A DNA stretch of 64,000 nt from Sycobia sp. Sy_11 (GCA_018907035.1 JACCIC010000004.1:2719501-2783500), one strand, 5' to 3'. Shown: positions 49,701 through 58,156, counted from the first letter of the stretch. Numbers and translations: made by a program. Notes: generated from the letters alone by a model not told the origin.

Positions 49701-49782
49701 AAGTCCAGCCATGAGCTCTATAAGCTGTTATAACGGAGTCTTGTGAACGAAGTGCAGCTTTCATACCAACCGCACAGGCTTC
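23065..49782 (-). CDS. Pdha: Pyruvate dehydrogenase E1 component subunit alpha, 3' portion (four exons)
   Basis: Four exons on the minus strand join in one frame: 49782-49564, 38011-37763, 35329-35081 and 23250-23065. Together they give about 300 residues up to the stop, roughly the last three-quarters of the usual length. E1-alpha with E1-beta forms the thiamine-diphosphate enzyme that decarboxylates pyruvate in the mitochondrial matrix. The thiamine motif is visible as GDGAANQGQ followed by [10 protein letters not shown]. The regulatory loops keep their serines ([12 protein letters not shown] and [18 protein letters not shown]). Every junction is GT-AG in phase 0. The targeting peptide and first exons lie beyond the right edge or were not recognised. 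The three introns (11.5, 2.4 and 11.8 kb) are swollen by mobile elements. Confidence 0.97.
23654..24117 (+). mobile_element. 5S rRNA-derived SINE (SINE3-type), 464 bp
   Basis: The head (about 23660-23765) resembles 5S rRNA, with GATCAGCAAGGTTAAGCAAC and ACTTGCATGGGTGACCGC corresponding to the internal promoter region of 5S genes. A unique body and an A-rich tail (24082-24117) follow. The unit is flanked by the 9-bp duplication TGATTACTA (23645-23653 and 24118-24126). It lies in the last PDHA intron, antisense to the gene. The decayed head and tail rule out a functional 5S gene. Confidence 0.8.
24127..25590. other. Intronic sequence, no recognised element
   Basis: A moderately GC-rich block at 24820-25560 looks less random than its surroundings. 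It has an open frame at 24871-25116 (plus) and a readable minus-strand stretch near 25430-25190, but no family was recognised. It may be UTR or body of the gypsy relic that follows. Confidence 0.35.
25600..26640 (+). pseudogene. Ty3/gypsy leader and gag relic
   Basis: A GC-rich leader (25600-25850) is followed by a gag-like frame from about 25985. Readable segments include [20 protein letters not shown], then [12 protein letters not shown], then [12 protein letters not shown] and a basic Tyr/Arg-rich stretch. The DI-x-RTQ-like helix followed by a basic tail fits retroelement gag capsid. There are several stops. Together with the reverse transcriptase piece at 28136-28555 this is probably one element split by mariner B. 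Confidence 0.5.
27006..28125 (-). mobile_element. Mariner element B, internally deleted
   Basis: TA at both ends (27004-27005, 28126-28127), with termini CGAGGGTGATCCCAGAAGTAC and its inverted partner. Same family as element A. It lacks about 155 bp that A has at roughly 13395-13555. Minus-strand pieces include the N-terminal domain (27973-27692), [19 protein letters not shown] with the first catalytic Asp (27621-27433) and the C-terminal [11 protein letters not shown] (27252-27070). Confidence 0.9.
28136..28555 (+). pseudogene. Ty3/gypsy reverse transcriptase N-terminal fragment (copy 2)
   Basis: Nearly identical to 14275-14690, differing at only a few bases. The same 75-residue frame is open at 28292-28519. 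Similarity ends abruptly at about 28558, after AACATGGA. Confidence 0.85.
28846..30990 (+). mobile_element. Tc1/mariner-superfamily element with long terminal inverted repeats, right end truncated
   Basis: Starts after TA with CAGGATGTCCAAAAAGTCCC. A left inverted repeat of up to about 490 bp (28846-29337) contains repeated TGACCTTG-type words. Only the inner 125 bp or so of the right repeat survives (30868-30990), inverted relative to 29206-29337. The rest is replaced by mariner D, so the right end was lost by deletion or recombination. Confidence 0.8.
29772..30829 (+). pseudogene. Tc1-like (IS630/Tc1/mariner) transposase, broken
   Basis: Begins [20 protein letters not shown] at 29772 with a helix-turn-helix region. 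The main open part is 30018-30419, with the first catalytic Asp in [11 protein letters not shown] followed by [12 protein letters not shown], a signature of a common arthropod Tc1-like group. A frameshift and stops follow. The second Asp is in TWFQQDTRH and the last motif in [11 protein letters not shown] near 30600. It ends with [10 protein letters not shown]. About 350 residues read through; inactive. Confidence 0.8.
30988..32105 (-). mobile_element. Mariner element D, truncated relative of C
   Basis: The right terminus is a GGTGAACTTAGTTTCC-type repeat next to TA (32106-32107). The left terminus and the last part of the transposase are missing; it starts at GGCAATCCAATCATCC, the same point as in C near 15427. 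The minus strand has [19 protein letters not shown] (31855-31658) and other pieces in different frames. Confidence 0.8.
32206..32291. repeat. Fold-back with (TA)n core
   Basis: AAGCCTGTGCAAT (32207-32219) and ATTGCACAGGCTT (32279-32291) are perfect inverted arms around a (TA)n tract of about 45 bp. Confidence 0.7.
32390..33344 (+). pseudogene. Ty3/gypsy integrase C-terminal relic
   Basis: Frames read a decayed integrase core ([15 protein letters not shown] near 32597; a PVER-type Glu region decayed near 32700). Then come [20 protein letters not shown] and [20 protein letters not shown]. The last part is open at 33030-33344 and ends in a Lys/Glu-rich tail. The HIKEA...YYNKGRR motif precedes the C-terminal chromo/GPY-like domain in gypsy integrases. 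Several stops. Confidence 0.7.
33345..34400. other. Probable gypsy 3' sequence or LTR, no gene
   Basis: Follows the integrase relic. It includes a GC-richer block (33780-34170) and an AATAAA-like signal near 34203. The open frame at 33909-34178 has no recognised motif. LTR ends were not found. Confidence 0.35.
34406..34455. repeat. (TA)n microsatellite
   Basis: About 50 bp of alternating T and A. Similar tracts occur near 10955, 12582, 21010, 32231, 38060, 40717, 54550 and 61408. Confidence 0.95.
34456..35080. other. Intronic AT-rich sequence
   Basis: PDHA intron sequence with nothing recognised. Confidence 0.5.
35081..35329 (-). CDS. Pdha: PDHA exon with phosphorylation loop, 83 codons
   Basis: Starts [16 protein letters not shown] and ends [26 protein letters not shown] is the loop whose serines are phosphorylated by PDH kinase in characterised animals. 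Acceptor AG at 35331-35330; donor GTACAA from 35080, a weak but valid GT site. Confidence 0.97.
35330..36540. other. Intronic AT-rich sequence
   Basis: PDHA intron sequence between exon 35329-35081 and mariner E. Faint similarity to Penelope-type tail sequence on the minus strand is possible near 35650-36100 (words like ATGTTCTAAAATAT), but it is too decayed to call. Confidence 0.4.
36545..37620 (-). mobile_element. Mariner element E, decayed
   Basis: Two large minus-strand pieces. 37498-37124 has the N-terminal domain ([20 protein letters not shown], then [13 protein letters not shown]). 36805-36551 has the C-terminal part with [20 protein letters not shown], the last catalytic Asp, and [15 protein letters not shown] ending. 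Between them the frame is broken and the second Asp is not clear. Terminal repeats were not fixed. It lies in the 2.4-kb PDHA intron. Confidence 0.8.
37763..38011 (-). CDS. Pdha: PDHA exon with thiamine-diphosphate motif, 83 codons
   Basis: Starts [13 protein letters not shown] and ends RGDFVPGIW. It contains the GDGAANQ...CENN thiamine/magnesium motif and the [12 protein letters not shown] phosphorylation loop. Acceptor AG at 38013-38012; donor GTAAG from 37762. Confidence 0.97.
38118..38302 (-). mobile_element. tRNA-derived SINE (copy 2)
   Basis: Same sequence and orientation as 16175-16388, diverged by perhaps 15 percent. The B-box-like GAGTTCCAATTCCGG on the minus strand is partly decayed. 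It lies directly next to a (TA)n tract at 38060-38100. Confidence 0.65.
38450..39430 (+). mobile_element. Mariner element F, strongly decayed
   Basis: Pieces include an open frame at 38462-38749 whose end reads [18 protein letters not shown], corresponding to the linker of mariner transposases. Then come segments like [20 protein letters not shown] and [13 protein letters not shown] related 5' fragment without the rest lies at 53680-53990. Confidence 0.6.
39860..40627 (+). mobile_element. Mariner element G, internally deleted
   Basis: ATG at 39926 starts [20 protein letters not shown], the N-terminal DNA-binding part, which stops at 40094. After a deletion the frame resumes with IIHYELL and then (40271-40558) [19 protein letters not shown] and [17 protein letters not shown], the second and third catalytic Asp. 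It ends [11 protein letters not shown] near 40627. The segment with the first catalytic Asp is deleted. Confidence 0.8.
40855..41000 (+). pseudogene. C-terminal mariner fragment
   Basis: [20 protein letters not shown] followed by [15 protein letters not shown] matches the extreme C-terminus of mariner transposases of the CIELKGDYVEK type. Only about 45 residues remain, separate from element G. Confidence 0.45.
41080..43900. other. Long AT-rich intronic stretch
   Basis: No gene supported. At about 42655-42830 a GC-richer segment beginning GTCGTTCAATAAATCCCGAG resembles the terminal repeat and leader of a mariner without its transposase. The 96-residue open frame at 43360-43650 shows no recognised motif. 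Confidence 0.45.
43918..45241 (+). mobile_element. Mariner element H, decayed
   Basis: Termini GATTTCAAAAAATCCCAGAC (left) and the inverted GTGGGAACTTTTGAAATAG (right) look like degenerate terminal repeats. Transposase pieces: [22 protein letters not shown] linker, then 44417-44677 with [13 protein letters not shown] (first Asp), [15 protein letters not shown] second Asp near 44865, and a decayed third motif near 44955. It ends immediately before LINE copy 2. Confidence 0.75.
45259..49051 (+). mobile_element. LOA/I-group LINE copy 2, 5'-truncated, with target duplication
   Basis: Flanked by the 12-bp duplication ATATTACTTAAT (45247-45258 and 49052-49063). It ends in a tail of AAATA/AATA repeats from 49018. 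It lies sense relative to the window and antisense to PDHA, inside the 11.5-kb intron. ORF1 is absent, so the copy was truncated near the start of the endonuclease. Its intact target duplication and tail and few disablements make it much younger than LINE copy 1. Confidence 0.92.
45500..48946 (+). pseudogene. LINE copy 2 ORF2: endonuclease, reverse transcriptase, RNase H
   Basis: Endonuclease pieces at 45576-45890 include [12 protein letters not shown]. The reverse transcriptase spans about 46690-47580, with [44 protein letters not shown] and [12 protein letters not shown] (all catalytic Asp present). The RNase H domain at about 48140-48520 has TDGSK, FQAEL, CSDSK and NMVADDLAK, so all four acidic residues are intact. 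A His/Cys tail with [10 protein letters not shown] ends at 48946. The frame is broken near 45888, 46428, 47186 (TAG), 47579 (TAA), 47620, 48128 and 48800. Confidence 0.9.
49056..49215. repeat. Two-copy tandem AT-rich repeat
   Basis: About 85-bp units with shared words such as GTAATCATTTA and TGAAATTACCTAAAA appear at about 49056-49135 and 49143-49215, just after the LINE target duplication. Confidence 0.6.
49564..49782 (-). CDS. Pdha: PDHA exon (first visible), 73 codons
   Basis: Encodes [20 protein letters not shown] through GGNGIVGAQ. The acceptor AG is at 49784-49783 and the donor GTATGT starts at 49563. It carries the conserved GKGGSMHMY loop near the active site. Because it begins in mid-domain, at least one further exon must lie upstream. 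Confidence 0.97.
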
Positions 49783-50285
49783 CTAAAATTGATGAAATAA
49801 AATGTAAAAAATATCTAATCTAACAATTAAAAATGAAATATTTAATGTAGTAAATATTATCATTTTATTTATAGAAAAGCTTTTATATATTTAGTAAGTT
49901 CTTCCCAATGATAGAAAAATACAAAATAAATAATGTAATGAAGCATATCTATAAAATAATATTTAATATAACTGCAAAATGTAAAATTACAAATGCTAGA
50001 GAACTGTTTTCCAAAAAGTTTTCGATAATAATCGAGTCCGTAGGTATTGAAATTTATTCTTTATAATATATATTCTTATTCTACTAATGATTTCTGTTAA
50101 AAATGAAATAAAAAATTATTTGGTATAAATTAGTATTTATCGTGTTTTGATATATTTTTTGTAATTATTATTACAATGAAAACTCTATTCAATTGTAGAG
50201 TTTCTTAACAACAAATTTTTGCGTTCTACTTATTGTATATTTTTAGTTACTACGTTACAAATAGAATAGGAATTGGTCATTTTTT
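49783..50285. other. Pdha: AT-rich intronic sequence upstream of PDHA exon
   Basis: No upstream PDHA exon could be found here on the minus strand. Confidence 0.5.
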
Positions 50286-51200
50286 CCTAGAATAATAAGT
50301 TATTAGTAGAAGTATTAGTAGAATAAGTTATTAGTAATAAGTTATTAGTAGAATAATAGTCTTCAAAATAATTGCCTTGTGTATCAATACAGCAATTGGA
50401 ATGGTCATGCAATGAATTGAACAATTGTGTAGATGTCCTGCTAATATTATCATAAGGACGACACTTTTTGAATGAATCCAACATTCATTTAGCGATTTCC
50501 TTTCATAACCCTTTGTAGCTACCAAATAAAATTAGGCAAATATGATGAATGTTTATGATTAGAACATCATTTTTCGTTAAAAAATCAGTCACAAGCATCA
50601 AACGATGAGATACTGCATTATCGTGCAGTAAACACTAGCTTTTATTTTTACGATATTCCAGCTTTACACAATAACGTAAGACAAACATAATAAGACGTTT
50701 CATAACACCGAATTAATATATAACATTAACAGTTAGACCCGCTGGAATTTATTCCTTATAAATGATTCCTTTTGAATTGTATAAACAAATCATCACTGAT
50801 TTATTTCTTGACTTCTTTAGACGCATTTCGTTGGATTTAGCTTATTTGTGTGCTGATATTCGCTACTTTAACGCTTGATTTTCGACACATATTCAAAATA
50901 CCATGTCTCTTCATCAGTTACGATCGTACAAAGGAAATCTTTTTTCCTCTCTCACGATGACTTTTGAATGTTGGGTGCAAGGAACCGCATCTTTTTGGAT
51001 GATAATAAGTTTTGTTTTCATGAACCATAATGTAGATTTGGACTGCTTTGATGAAATTTCTAACAAAACTATGTTTCTTTCGGTGACTTACTCTTTGGGC
51101 CGGCCTGAACGTTCAATATCATTCAAGCAAGCCGACCATTTTGTAAACATAATGGTATAATCACAGGCGACATCTAGAAATTTTGATTTAAAATCCTTAT
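50286..51200 (-). mobile_element. Mariner element K, decayed
   Basis: Minus-strand pieces fit a mariner of the same broad type as H. Near 50930 a VTDEETWYFEYVSKIKR segment holds the position of the first catalytic Asp (GDE altered to DEE). The C-terminal end near 50480-50360 reads NSLHDHSNCCIDTQGNYFED, matching the usual CI-x-x-QGNYFE ending. Many stops. Confidence 0.65.
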
Positions 51201-51419
51201 ATTTTTAACTTCGCATAAGAGTAAGGAATAATCAAACATATTACATACTAAAATTTGCATTTTCAGTAAATTTATTACAAAACATCTAATATATATAAAT
51301 GTGTGGTCACACCCAAGTCGAATTAATAATCTTCTCTAAATAGCAATTAAATTCTTGACCATTGTTACGTTGATTTCTACTCTAAGTACCTTTCAGTTCT
51401 TAATATGGGTATAGGACGT

Positions 51420-51680
51420 GAGTATTTATCTTCGGCGCTGGTGAGGATGACTCGTGCCCCCCTTCTCTTCCTCAACTTTAGGAAAAATTAACAGCATCTT
51501 TGTTGTGGTGCCGGGCAGTTTGCAGCAATGTGACTGTTCAAACCGCTCTTTAGTGCATTAACTCTCCTGGAATTTGAACCTACTGACCTTCTAATGCCGG
51601 AGCGTCCTGGCTGATCAATAATAATAATGTCCTGTGAGTTGTTTCCTTATCTGTGACATTGTGTTTTCTGTTTCAGTAAT
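51420..51680 (-). mobile_element. Possible second tRNA-derived SINE family
   Basis: On the minus strand a B-box-like GGTTCAAATTCC (near 51570) is preceded by an A-box-like ATCAGCCAGGACG about 35 bases upstream, as in a tRNA head. A GC-richer body then contrasts with the AT-rich flanks. Single copy in the window and no target duplication found. Confidence 0.4.
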
Positions 51681-52229
51681 TTAATCTTGAATCTTTACAA
51701 TATGGCACGTGAGATTCAGCACAATTGATTATGCTATACTCTAAACACTATAGAAAAGGGCACTCTATACTCCATGCATATATACACGAATATCACTATA
51801 CAAACGGCTAAGATAAATGCTCATTTCAACAATAATAATATAGGAAAAATAAATAGCTTGATTTGACCACTGTACGAAAAAATATCATTTATTAAATAGC
51901 TTATAAAATATTAAAAGATTGTAAATTATAATAATTTTAATGTAAACAGTTTTTCAAAATTTTACTTAATAAGAAACTATATAGATTATTCAAAAAACTT
52001 TATTATACAAAAATATAGTAGACAGATATATGATTATGAAAGAGGGATTGACTGTTGAGGTAATCCCTCCTCCTCAACTTTCCTAAGTCTAATAGTACGG
52101 TTGTTTGTCAATTGTTTGAAAATGTATATCATAAAATTAATTTTAAAAACAGTAAAACGAGTAAAATATATTTCTAACTAAAATATATTTATAAAGGCAA
52201 TAAATTTATAACACAATTTTTTCTTTTCA

Positions 52230-53050
52230 AAATAAGTTTTATGAACAAAGATATGGCTGTCCAATGGGATCACCTTCAACACCGGTTATTGCTAATTTGT
52301 AATGGAAAAATTAGAAAATATTGTATTAAATAAGTTAAATATTGAATCAATTATCTATAAAAAATATGTTGATGACATCTTTATAATTGTACAGAAAGGT
52401 GTATAAACGAAATGGTGGATGTTTTTAATTCCATCCATGATAGAATTAAATATACAAAAGCATTAGAATTAGACAATAAATTAAGTTTGTTGGATGTCAA
52501 TGTTATTAGAGTTAGTAATAACAAAGTAAAATTAAATTGGTACAGAAAACCTACATCGTCAGATAGGTTGTTAAATTTGAACTACGCCATCTATTCGGAA
52601 ACAAGGTAGGTATTGTACAGGTAGTCATTCACAGAGCATTCAAATTATCACACAAAGATTTTAGAAAAGATAATTTAAAATTTGTTAAAGAAATATTCAT
52701 TTACAATGATTATCCAATAGACTTTATAGATAAAATGATTACAGAGAGAGTGGATCAAATTTATAATAGCACTGGAGAACTTAATATGGAAAAGAGGAAG
52801 AATAATAATAAAATCGTGGTATTACCATATGTAAAAAATAAATTAAAAATTAAAAATAAAAATAAAATTAATAATAAATAAAAATAAAAATAAAATAATA
52901 AATAAAACAAAAATAATAAAAACAATATTCTAAACTAAGTTTAGTTCCTGAGGATGAACCGTAGCGGTTCGAACCGTCGGCCACCAAAGGTAATTCTAAA
53001 TTTAAGGTGGTGGGGGCAGTCAGGTTGTCCTTTACTAACATAGAATATTG
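52230..53050 (+). pseudogene. Penelope-like element copy 1, decayed reverse transcriptase
   Basis: Pieces GCPMGSPSTPVIANL-like (52260), KYVDDIFIIV-like (52365), an open frame at 52412-52609 (LLDVNVIRVSNNKVKLNWYR) and IVVLPYVKN (52815) follow the order of copy 2 at 56171. The GIY-YIG endonuclease is missing, replaced by an AAATAA-rich tract. A hammerhead-like motif follows at 52951-52977. Several stops and frameshifts. Confidence 0.75.
52951..52977 (+). ncRNA. Hammerhead-like motif of Penelope element (degenerate)
   Basis: CTGAGGA, a stem II GAACCG/CGGTTC with a 3-nt loop, then GAAC. The first box differs from the ribozyme core CTGATGA and the second from GAAA, so it should be inactive. A stem-I-like palindrome CTAAACTAAGTTTAG precedes it. 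Hammerhead motifs are known from Penelope-like elements. Confidence 0.5.
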
Positions 53051-53059
53051 TTTTTTATT

Positions 53060-53675
53060 ATTTTTATTTTGTTTTATGTATTATTTTATCTTTGTTTGAT
53101 TATTAATTTTATTTTATTTTTAATTTTTAATATAATTTATTGTAGTAATAAGTTTTATTTCAGATTCTACGGGGGTCAATATAAACAAGGGCAGTCTGAC
53201 TGTCATTATTTTAGCTAATATATTATATAATAAAGAATATAAGACCGATAAAAATATTTATTATTTAATTCAAAACAGTGGACATAAGTACAATTTTTAA
53301 TTCTAGTATATTTCTAATGTAATACTAATAATTGAGAAACGTGAAAATACAAACCTAATCTCAATACATTGACAAGAACCATGCCTTGCACAAGTTTATT
53401 AAAAGTAAAAAGAGTAAAAGATTCTGGAATTAAATAAATATTTAAAAGAATGAACAAACTAAATATGCCAAATGCTATCTTAATAATAATAAAAAGGTAA
53501 AACAAAAAAGATAAAACAGATATGAAAGAGAGGCTCTGATATTATTTAATAAAAGAAACTAAAATAGAAAGTAAAAATCAAAACAAATAAGAAAAATAAA
53601 ATTAAAGTAACAACACTGAGTGATGAGTAAAAGTGTAAAACTACTGAGAGAATATTAGAGAAACTATGACATTTA
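53060..53675. other. AT-rich sequence
   Basis: Penelope tail sequence up to about 53290, then nothing recognised. Confidence 0.45.
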
Positions 53676-53990
53676 TTGGGCGTACATGTAAGTTTCCAGC
53701 GTTTGTCAAAAGATAACGTCAACAGTGGATTCTGGCCAGAAATGTCAGAGCTCATGTGTTATATTTGTACGTTGTGTATCTGTCTACAACTTTGCAGCAT
53801 TATATTTGAGCATTTTTATCGAGCAAAATCATGGGAAGTCTTCAGCGAAATAAACATCATTTACTGTTTTTATTCTTTAATATGAGGAAAAGAGCGATTG
53901 AGGCCTATCGTTTGCTTTCGAAATCTTATAGGGCGGAATGTATTAGTAAATTGACGTGTTGCGAGTGATTCAAACGAAGTCTGTTAGATA
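53676..53990 (+). pseudogene. 5' fragment of mariner F family
   Basis: Aligns with 38462-38700 (shared AGTTTCCAGYGTTTGTCAAAAG and CTCATGTGTTATATTTRTA), and then reads into RKRAIEAYRLLSKSYRAECI-like sequence. The transposase body is absent. Confidence 0.6.
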
Positions 53991-53999
53991 TAGTAGGTT

Positions 54000-54544
54000 T
54001 AATCTTGAATTACTCTTCAGCGTAACCCAATAAAGTAAGAATATAGGTACCAAGATTTATTGGGTTAGATATTAATTTTCTATTTTTGGCTTTGAACTAA
54101 CTTTAACCCTTACGAAATCCAACCAAACCAATGCTGTATTGGAATTAATTATCGTCCAAAACGCCTAGTGCTTATTGTGTTGTAAAATTAAAGTATATTG
54201 TCGTCCTGTGATATAAGATTTATAGTCCTTTTCAACGTCTTAATCAATATCCCAAGGTTAAATATCTCGCAAAAAACAAAAAAAAAAAACAAAAAACAAC
54301 AAAAAAAAACAGAAGGATTGTGGAAGTAGACTTCAGTGCAAACACTTTATTCCCGTGATTTTTTGTTTTCTTTTATTTTTAAATTTTAGTTACAACAAGC
54401 AACGACAAACTAGTTGATGCATTTTTGCCCTTTAAAAATCAATATTTATTCTAAATAAACTGAATTCTAAATATCGTTATTAAAATGAAATTATTGAAAA
54501 CTCGTCGACATATATTACTATATATATTATTATTATCGACATAT

Positions 54545-54602
<58 letters not shown>

Positions 54603-55490
54603 AATCATTATTTCTCTATAGTTTCTGGGCTTTTATAAATAAATATGTCAAATTATTTTAAATTTCTATTTCATTTCATCGTCAGATTGAGCGCAATAAG
54701 TAATTTTACAGTTTGAAATGGACACTTAAAATGGCAATTTTATTTTTAAAAAAGAAGAAAATACAAATAAATCAGCAATGTGTAAAAATAACCCAAATAC
54801 AATGTTTAGGATTGATCCAAATACAATGTTTAGGATTGATCCAAAGAGGAGAATATTGCGACGTTCACAATGAAGTCTAATACAATTCAGTTTACGACGA
54901 ACAATAATCTAATTATCAATTTGCAGCGGAAAGTAGAATAACGCAATTAAAATTCTGCAATTTAAAGTAGTCCACTCCGTAAACTTTGCAACAAAAATTA
55001 ATACAATTCACTATTAGCAACGAAAAGTAGCGCACTTCGTGAACTCCGTGATGAAAACTAATACAATTGATGATTTGCGGAGGAAAGTAGGAATTTTGCG
55101 CATGCAAAACTTTGAAACAAAATTAAAAGTTTTAAAGTTTTATCTGTAATGGATTAGAATATAGATAGAACAATGTAGTTAGAATTTTATGAGTATATAC
55201 TATTTTGGTATTATGGTATCGATAGGACTCTCACTAATGGAAGTTCGCACGATTATCGTTGATATATAGTCGATACGAAAAAACTTTTTTTTCTCCAATT
55301 TTTTCCAATTCTCCAATTTTTTCTCCAATTTTCTCTCCCTGTAGAAATCATTTTCAAATCAAGTTCACGCATTTTTTGTGAAAAAATACGATTTTTATCC
55401 TGGAAAATTTTGTTAAAGTTCCCATTTATTAAAATTAAAAGTTGATTATTATCTGAAATACTTTAATTGTGCTTTTGTCGACTGCTTATA
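54000..55490. other. AT-rich sequence with TA tract
   Basis: Contains (TA)n at about 54547-54598. Three related words, AAACTTTGCAACAAAAATTAA, recur loosely between 54830 and 55130. No gene supported. Confidence 0.45.
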
Positions 55491-55493
55491 TAT

Positions 55494-55545
55494 AAATTAA
55501 TAAATATTTTCATTGGTATTACAGTCCAATTAAATCAATCGAAAG
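55494..55545. repeat. Single arm of the 22454-22544 palindrome family
   Basis: ATAAATTAATAAATATTTT, then ATTGGTATTACAGTCCAATTA, matches one arm of the palindrome at 22.5 kb with few differences; the second arm is not present. Confidence 0.6.
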
Positions 55546-55624
55546 TAATACGTAATAATATCAATATATATTTATATTAATATTAATACATCAATATACA
55601 AAAATAATAAAAATAAAAATAAAA

Positions 55625-56110
55625 ATTCAATATTATAATGACAGTCAGACTGTCCTTGTATACAGTCACTCCCGTAGACTAATATGAAAATAAAATATTA
55701 GCTGAAAAAAATTTTTTGTTAGTAAAATGCAATCTGACTGTCCCCACCACCCTTACCTTATTGAAGATGTAGTCCAACATTTCGAGCTCACTACGGCTCC
55801 TCATCAGGGACTAAACTAAACCATACATTCTAATCTATATATACCTTACTACCCCACTACCAAATTTAGTAAATTAAATTTAAATTTCCCCCCTGTACAA
55901 ATTGTTAAAAACCAATCAATTTAATAAGGAATGACAAATGCTGTTCAACTTACTAGACTCTAACATTAAATTCACATTATTCCGATTCTTGGAAATGTGA
56001 ATAATTTCAAGACTCTCCCTTATTATATACTTATTATTAATACCATGTTCTAAAATATACACAGTTGGCGTTTTTACAATGAAATGAAAGATATTATTAT
56101 TCCGAAAAAC
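55625..56110 (-). repeat. Inverted partial copy of the Penelope 3' end
   Basis: The reverse complement matches 57160-57515 segment by segment: the end of the endonuclease ORF, the spacer, the hammerhead-like motif and the GACAGTCAGATTGC tail. It is placed head-on to copy 2. Tail-first inverted partial copies are a known hallmark of Penelope integration. Confidence 0.8.
55780..55807 (-). ncRNA. Hammerhead-like motif, inverted Penelope copy
   Basis: On the minus strand: CTGATGA, stem II GAGC/GCTC, then GAAA. Both core boxes match the hammerhead consensus, making this the best preserved of the three. Stem III and the cleavage site were not resolved by eye. Confidence 0.55.
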
Positions 56111-56170
56111 TACAGAATGATCATTGGATGTGGTATCTTTGTTTACAAATGTACCTTTAATGAATGAAAA

Positions 56171-57263
56171 ATGAATGAATTTATTAAAGCAATTAATTTA
56201 GTTTTTAATAACACAATTTTTTCGTTTGATAATAAATATTATGAAAAAAAATACGGATGTCCAAAGGGGTCATTTTTGTCACTGGTTATAGCCAATTTAG
56301 TTATGGAAAAATTAGAAAGTATAACTTTGTCCAAAATGGTTTTTGAACCAATAATATTTAAGACATATGTTGATGATATCTTTACAATTGTTCCAGAAGT
56401 TTTTGTGGATGAACTGGTGGATGTTTTTAATTCTGTACATGACAGAATTAAATTTACAAGGGAGATTGTAGTTAATAATCAGTTGAGTTTTCTGGACATT
56501 ACTGTTATTAGATGTAGTAATAATAAAGTGAAGTTTAATTGGTACAGAAAACCTACTTGGTCAGGTAGGTTTTTAGATTTTAATTCACACCACCAATTCG
56601 GAAACAAAATTGGAGCACTGGGGAGTGACATTCACAGAGCAATAAAATTGTCACATAATGATTTTAGACAAAATAATTCACAGATAATAAGAGAAACTTT
56701 TATTAATAATGGATATCCAATTGAATTTATTAATAGATTAATTGCTGCGAGATTGTTTGACATTTATAATACTGAAAATAGACAGAATGCACGAGTTGAT
56801 GTTAATATAGGCAAAATTATTGTTTTGCCATATGTTAGAGATTATCTGAAAGAATTAAAAGAAATTTTTGGAAATATAACATTCAAATTTTCTTTAAAAA
56901 TAGCAATAATTTAAGTGAGTTGTTTAATAATTACAAAGATAGGGATAATTTATGTTTAAAATCTGGAGTTGTTCACAAAATTAATTGTATGGATTGTAAT
57001 AAATACTATATTGGACAAACAGGTAGATATTTAAAAAAGAGAATTATGAACATAATAATAGTTTACGTAGCTCACATATTACTTCCGGTTTAAAAGAGCA
57101 TTGTTTAAAGTTTTTACATTCTTTTGATTTTGTGAATGTGGATATTTTAGAACATGGTATTAATAATAAGTATAAAAGGGAGAGTCTTGAAAGTATTCAC
57201 ATTTCCAAGAATAGGCATAATGTGAATTTAATGTTAGAGTCTGGTAGATTGGACAGTGTTTAG
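56171..57263 (+). pseudogene. Penelope-like element copy 2: reverse transcriptase plus GIY-YIG endonuclease, 5'-truncated
   Basis: An open frame at 56171-56914 holds the reverse transcriptase from about its motif 3: GCPKGSFLSLVIANL, KTYVDDIFTIV (catalytic Asp pair) and LSFLDITVIR...NWYRKPTWSGRFL. This is the Penelope rather than the LINE pattern. After a frame break near 56900 the text continues through NCMDCNKYYIGQTGRYLKKR, the GIY-YIG nuclease core, to a stop at 57261-57263; another frameshift lies near 57040. Penelope enzymes prime reverse transcription at a nicked target. The N-terminal half is missing, cut off at the inverted partial copy. Confidence 0.88.
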
Positions 57264-57374
57264 CATTCCTTATGAATGGACAAGTTGTGTAGAGGGGTAA
57301 TTTATATTTAATTTAATAAATTTGATGGTGGGGATGGGTATATATAGATTAGAATATAAGGTTTAGTTTAGTCC

Positions 57375-57403
57375 CTGATGAGGAGCCGTAGCGAGTTCGA
57401 AAC
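57375..57403 (+). ncRNA. Hammerhead-like motif, Penelope copy 2
   Basis: CTGATGA and GAAA boxes are present. The stem II region between them (GGAGCCGTAGCGAGTTC) has lost some pairing relative to the inverted copy, so activity is doubtful. Confidence 0.55.
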
Positions 57404-57514
57404 GTTGGACTACGTCTTCAATTAGGTAAAGGTGGTGGGGACAGTCAGATTGCACTTTACTAACACAAAATGTTTTCAGATAATATTTTATTTTCAAATT
57501 AGTCTACGGGGGTG

Positions 57515-58156
57515 TTAAGCTTCAGGCCTGACCAAGAGATGGCGCCACTAGGCCTACCTTGAGGTGACGTTCTATAGTACCATCCTTAGATAGCTTGTAG
57601 CTATAGTTTCAATCCGATCGCTATGTTAGTTTAGGTTTGAGAGCACGCTGAACAAGACGCCTCTATGTTTTTCGTAAAAATGGAAATGCTGGAAAATCGT
57701 GTTGACATCCTCCCCATCATATTCAACCGTTAAGTAGTGGGTTTCCGAGTTTAAAAAGGGTCGTGTGAACATCTCTGATGAGCCTCGCTCAGGACGCCCT
57801 TTAAGTATCTAACTTGTAAGATGTCATATGAACGGGTAAAAAATATTTTGCATCAACATTTGTATATGGAAAAGCTCTGCGCAAGATGGGTTTCACGTTT
57901 GCTAATAGTCGACCAAAAATTGATTGAAAAGAACATTTCTACCGCCAATTTGGCGTTGTATAAGCGTCCAAGCGAATTTCTGCGTCAATTTGTAACCGTT
58001 GACGAAACTTGGGTGCACTACTACACTTCTGAAACCAAACAACAGTCAAAACAGTGGATTGGACCAGAGAAACCAACTCCAAAGAAGGCAAAAACAATTT
58101 TTTCGGCGAACAAGGTTATGGCTACTGTTTTTTGGAATGCAAGAGATATTATATAA
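57515..58156 (+). mobile_element. Mariner element J, truncated on the right at 58156
   Basis: Open frame 57821-58156 reads MEKLCARWVSRLLIVDQK and FVTVDETWVHYYTSETKQQ (first catalytic Asp), then KTIFSANKVMATVFWNARDI. The N-terminal part before 57820 is in other frames. The transposase breaks off exactly where unrelated sequence begins at 58157, with the second and third catalytic motifs absent. It belongs to the A/B-like mariner group. Confidence 0.8.
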
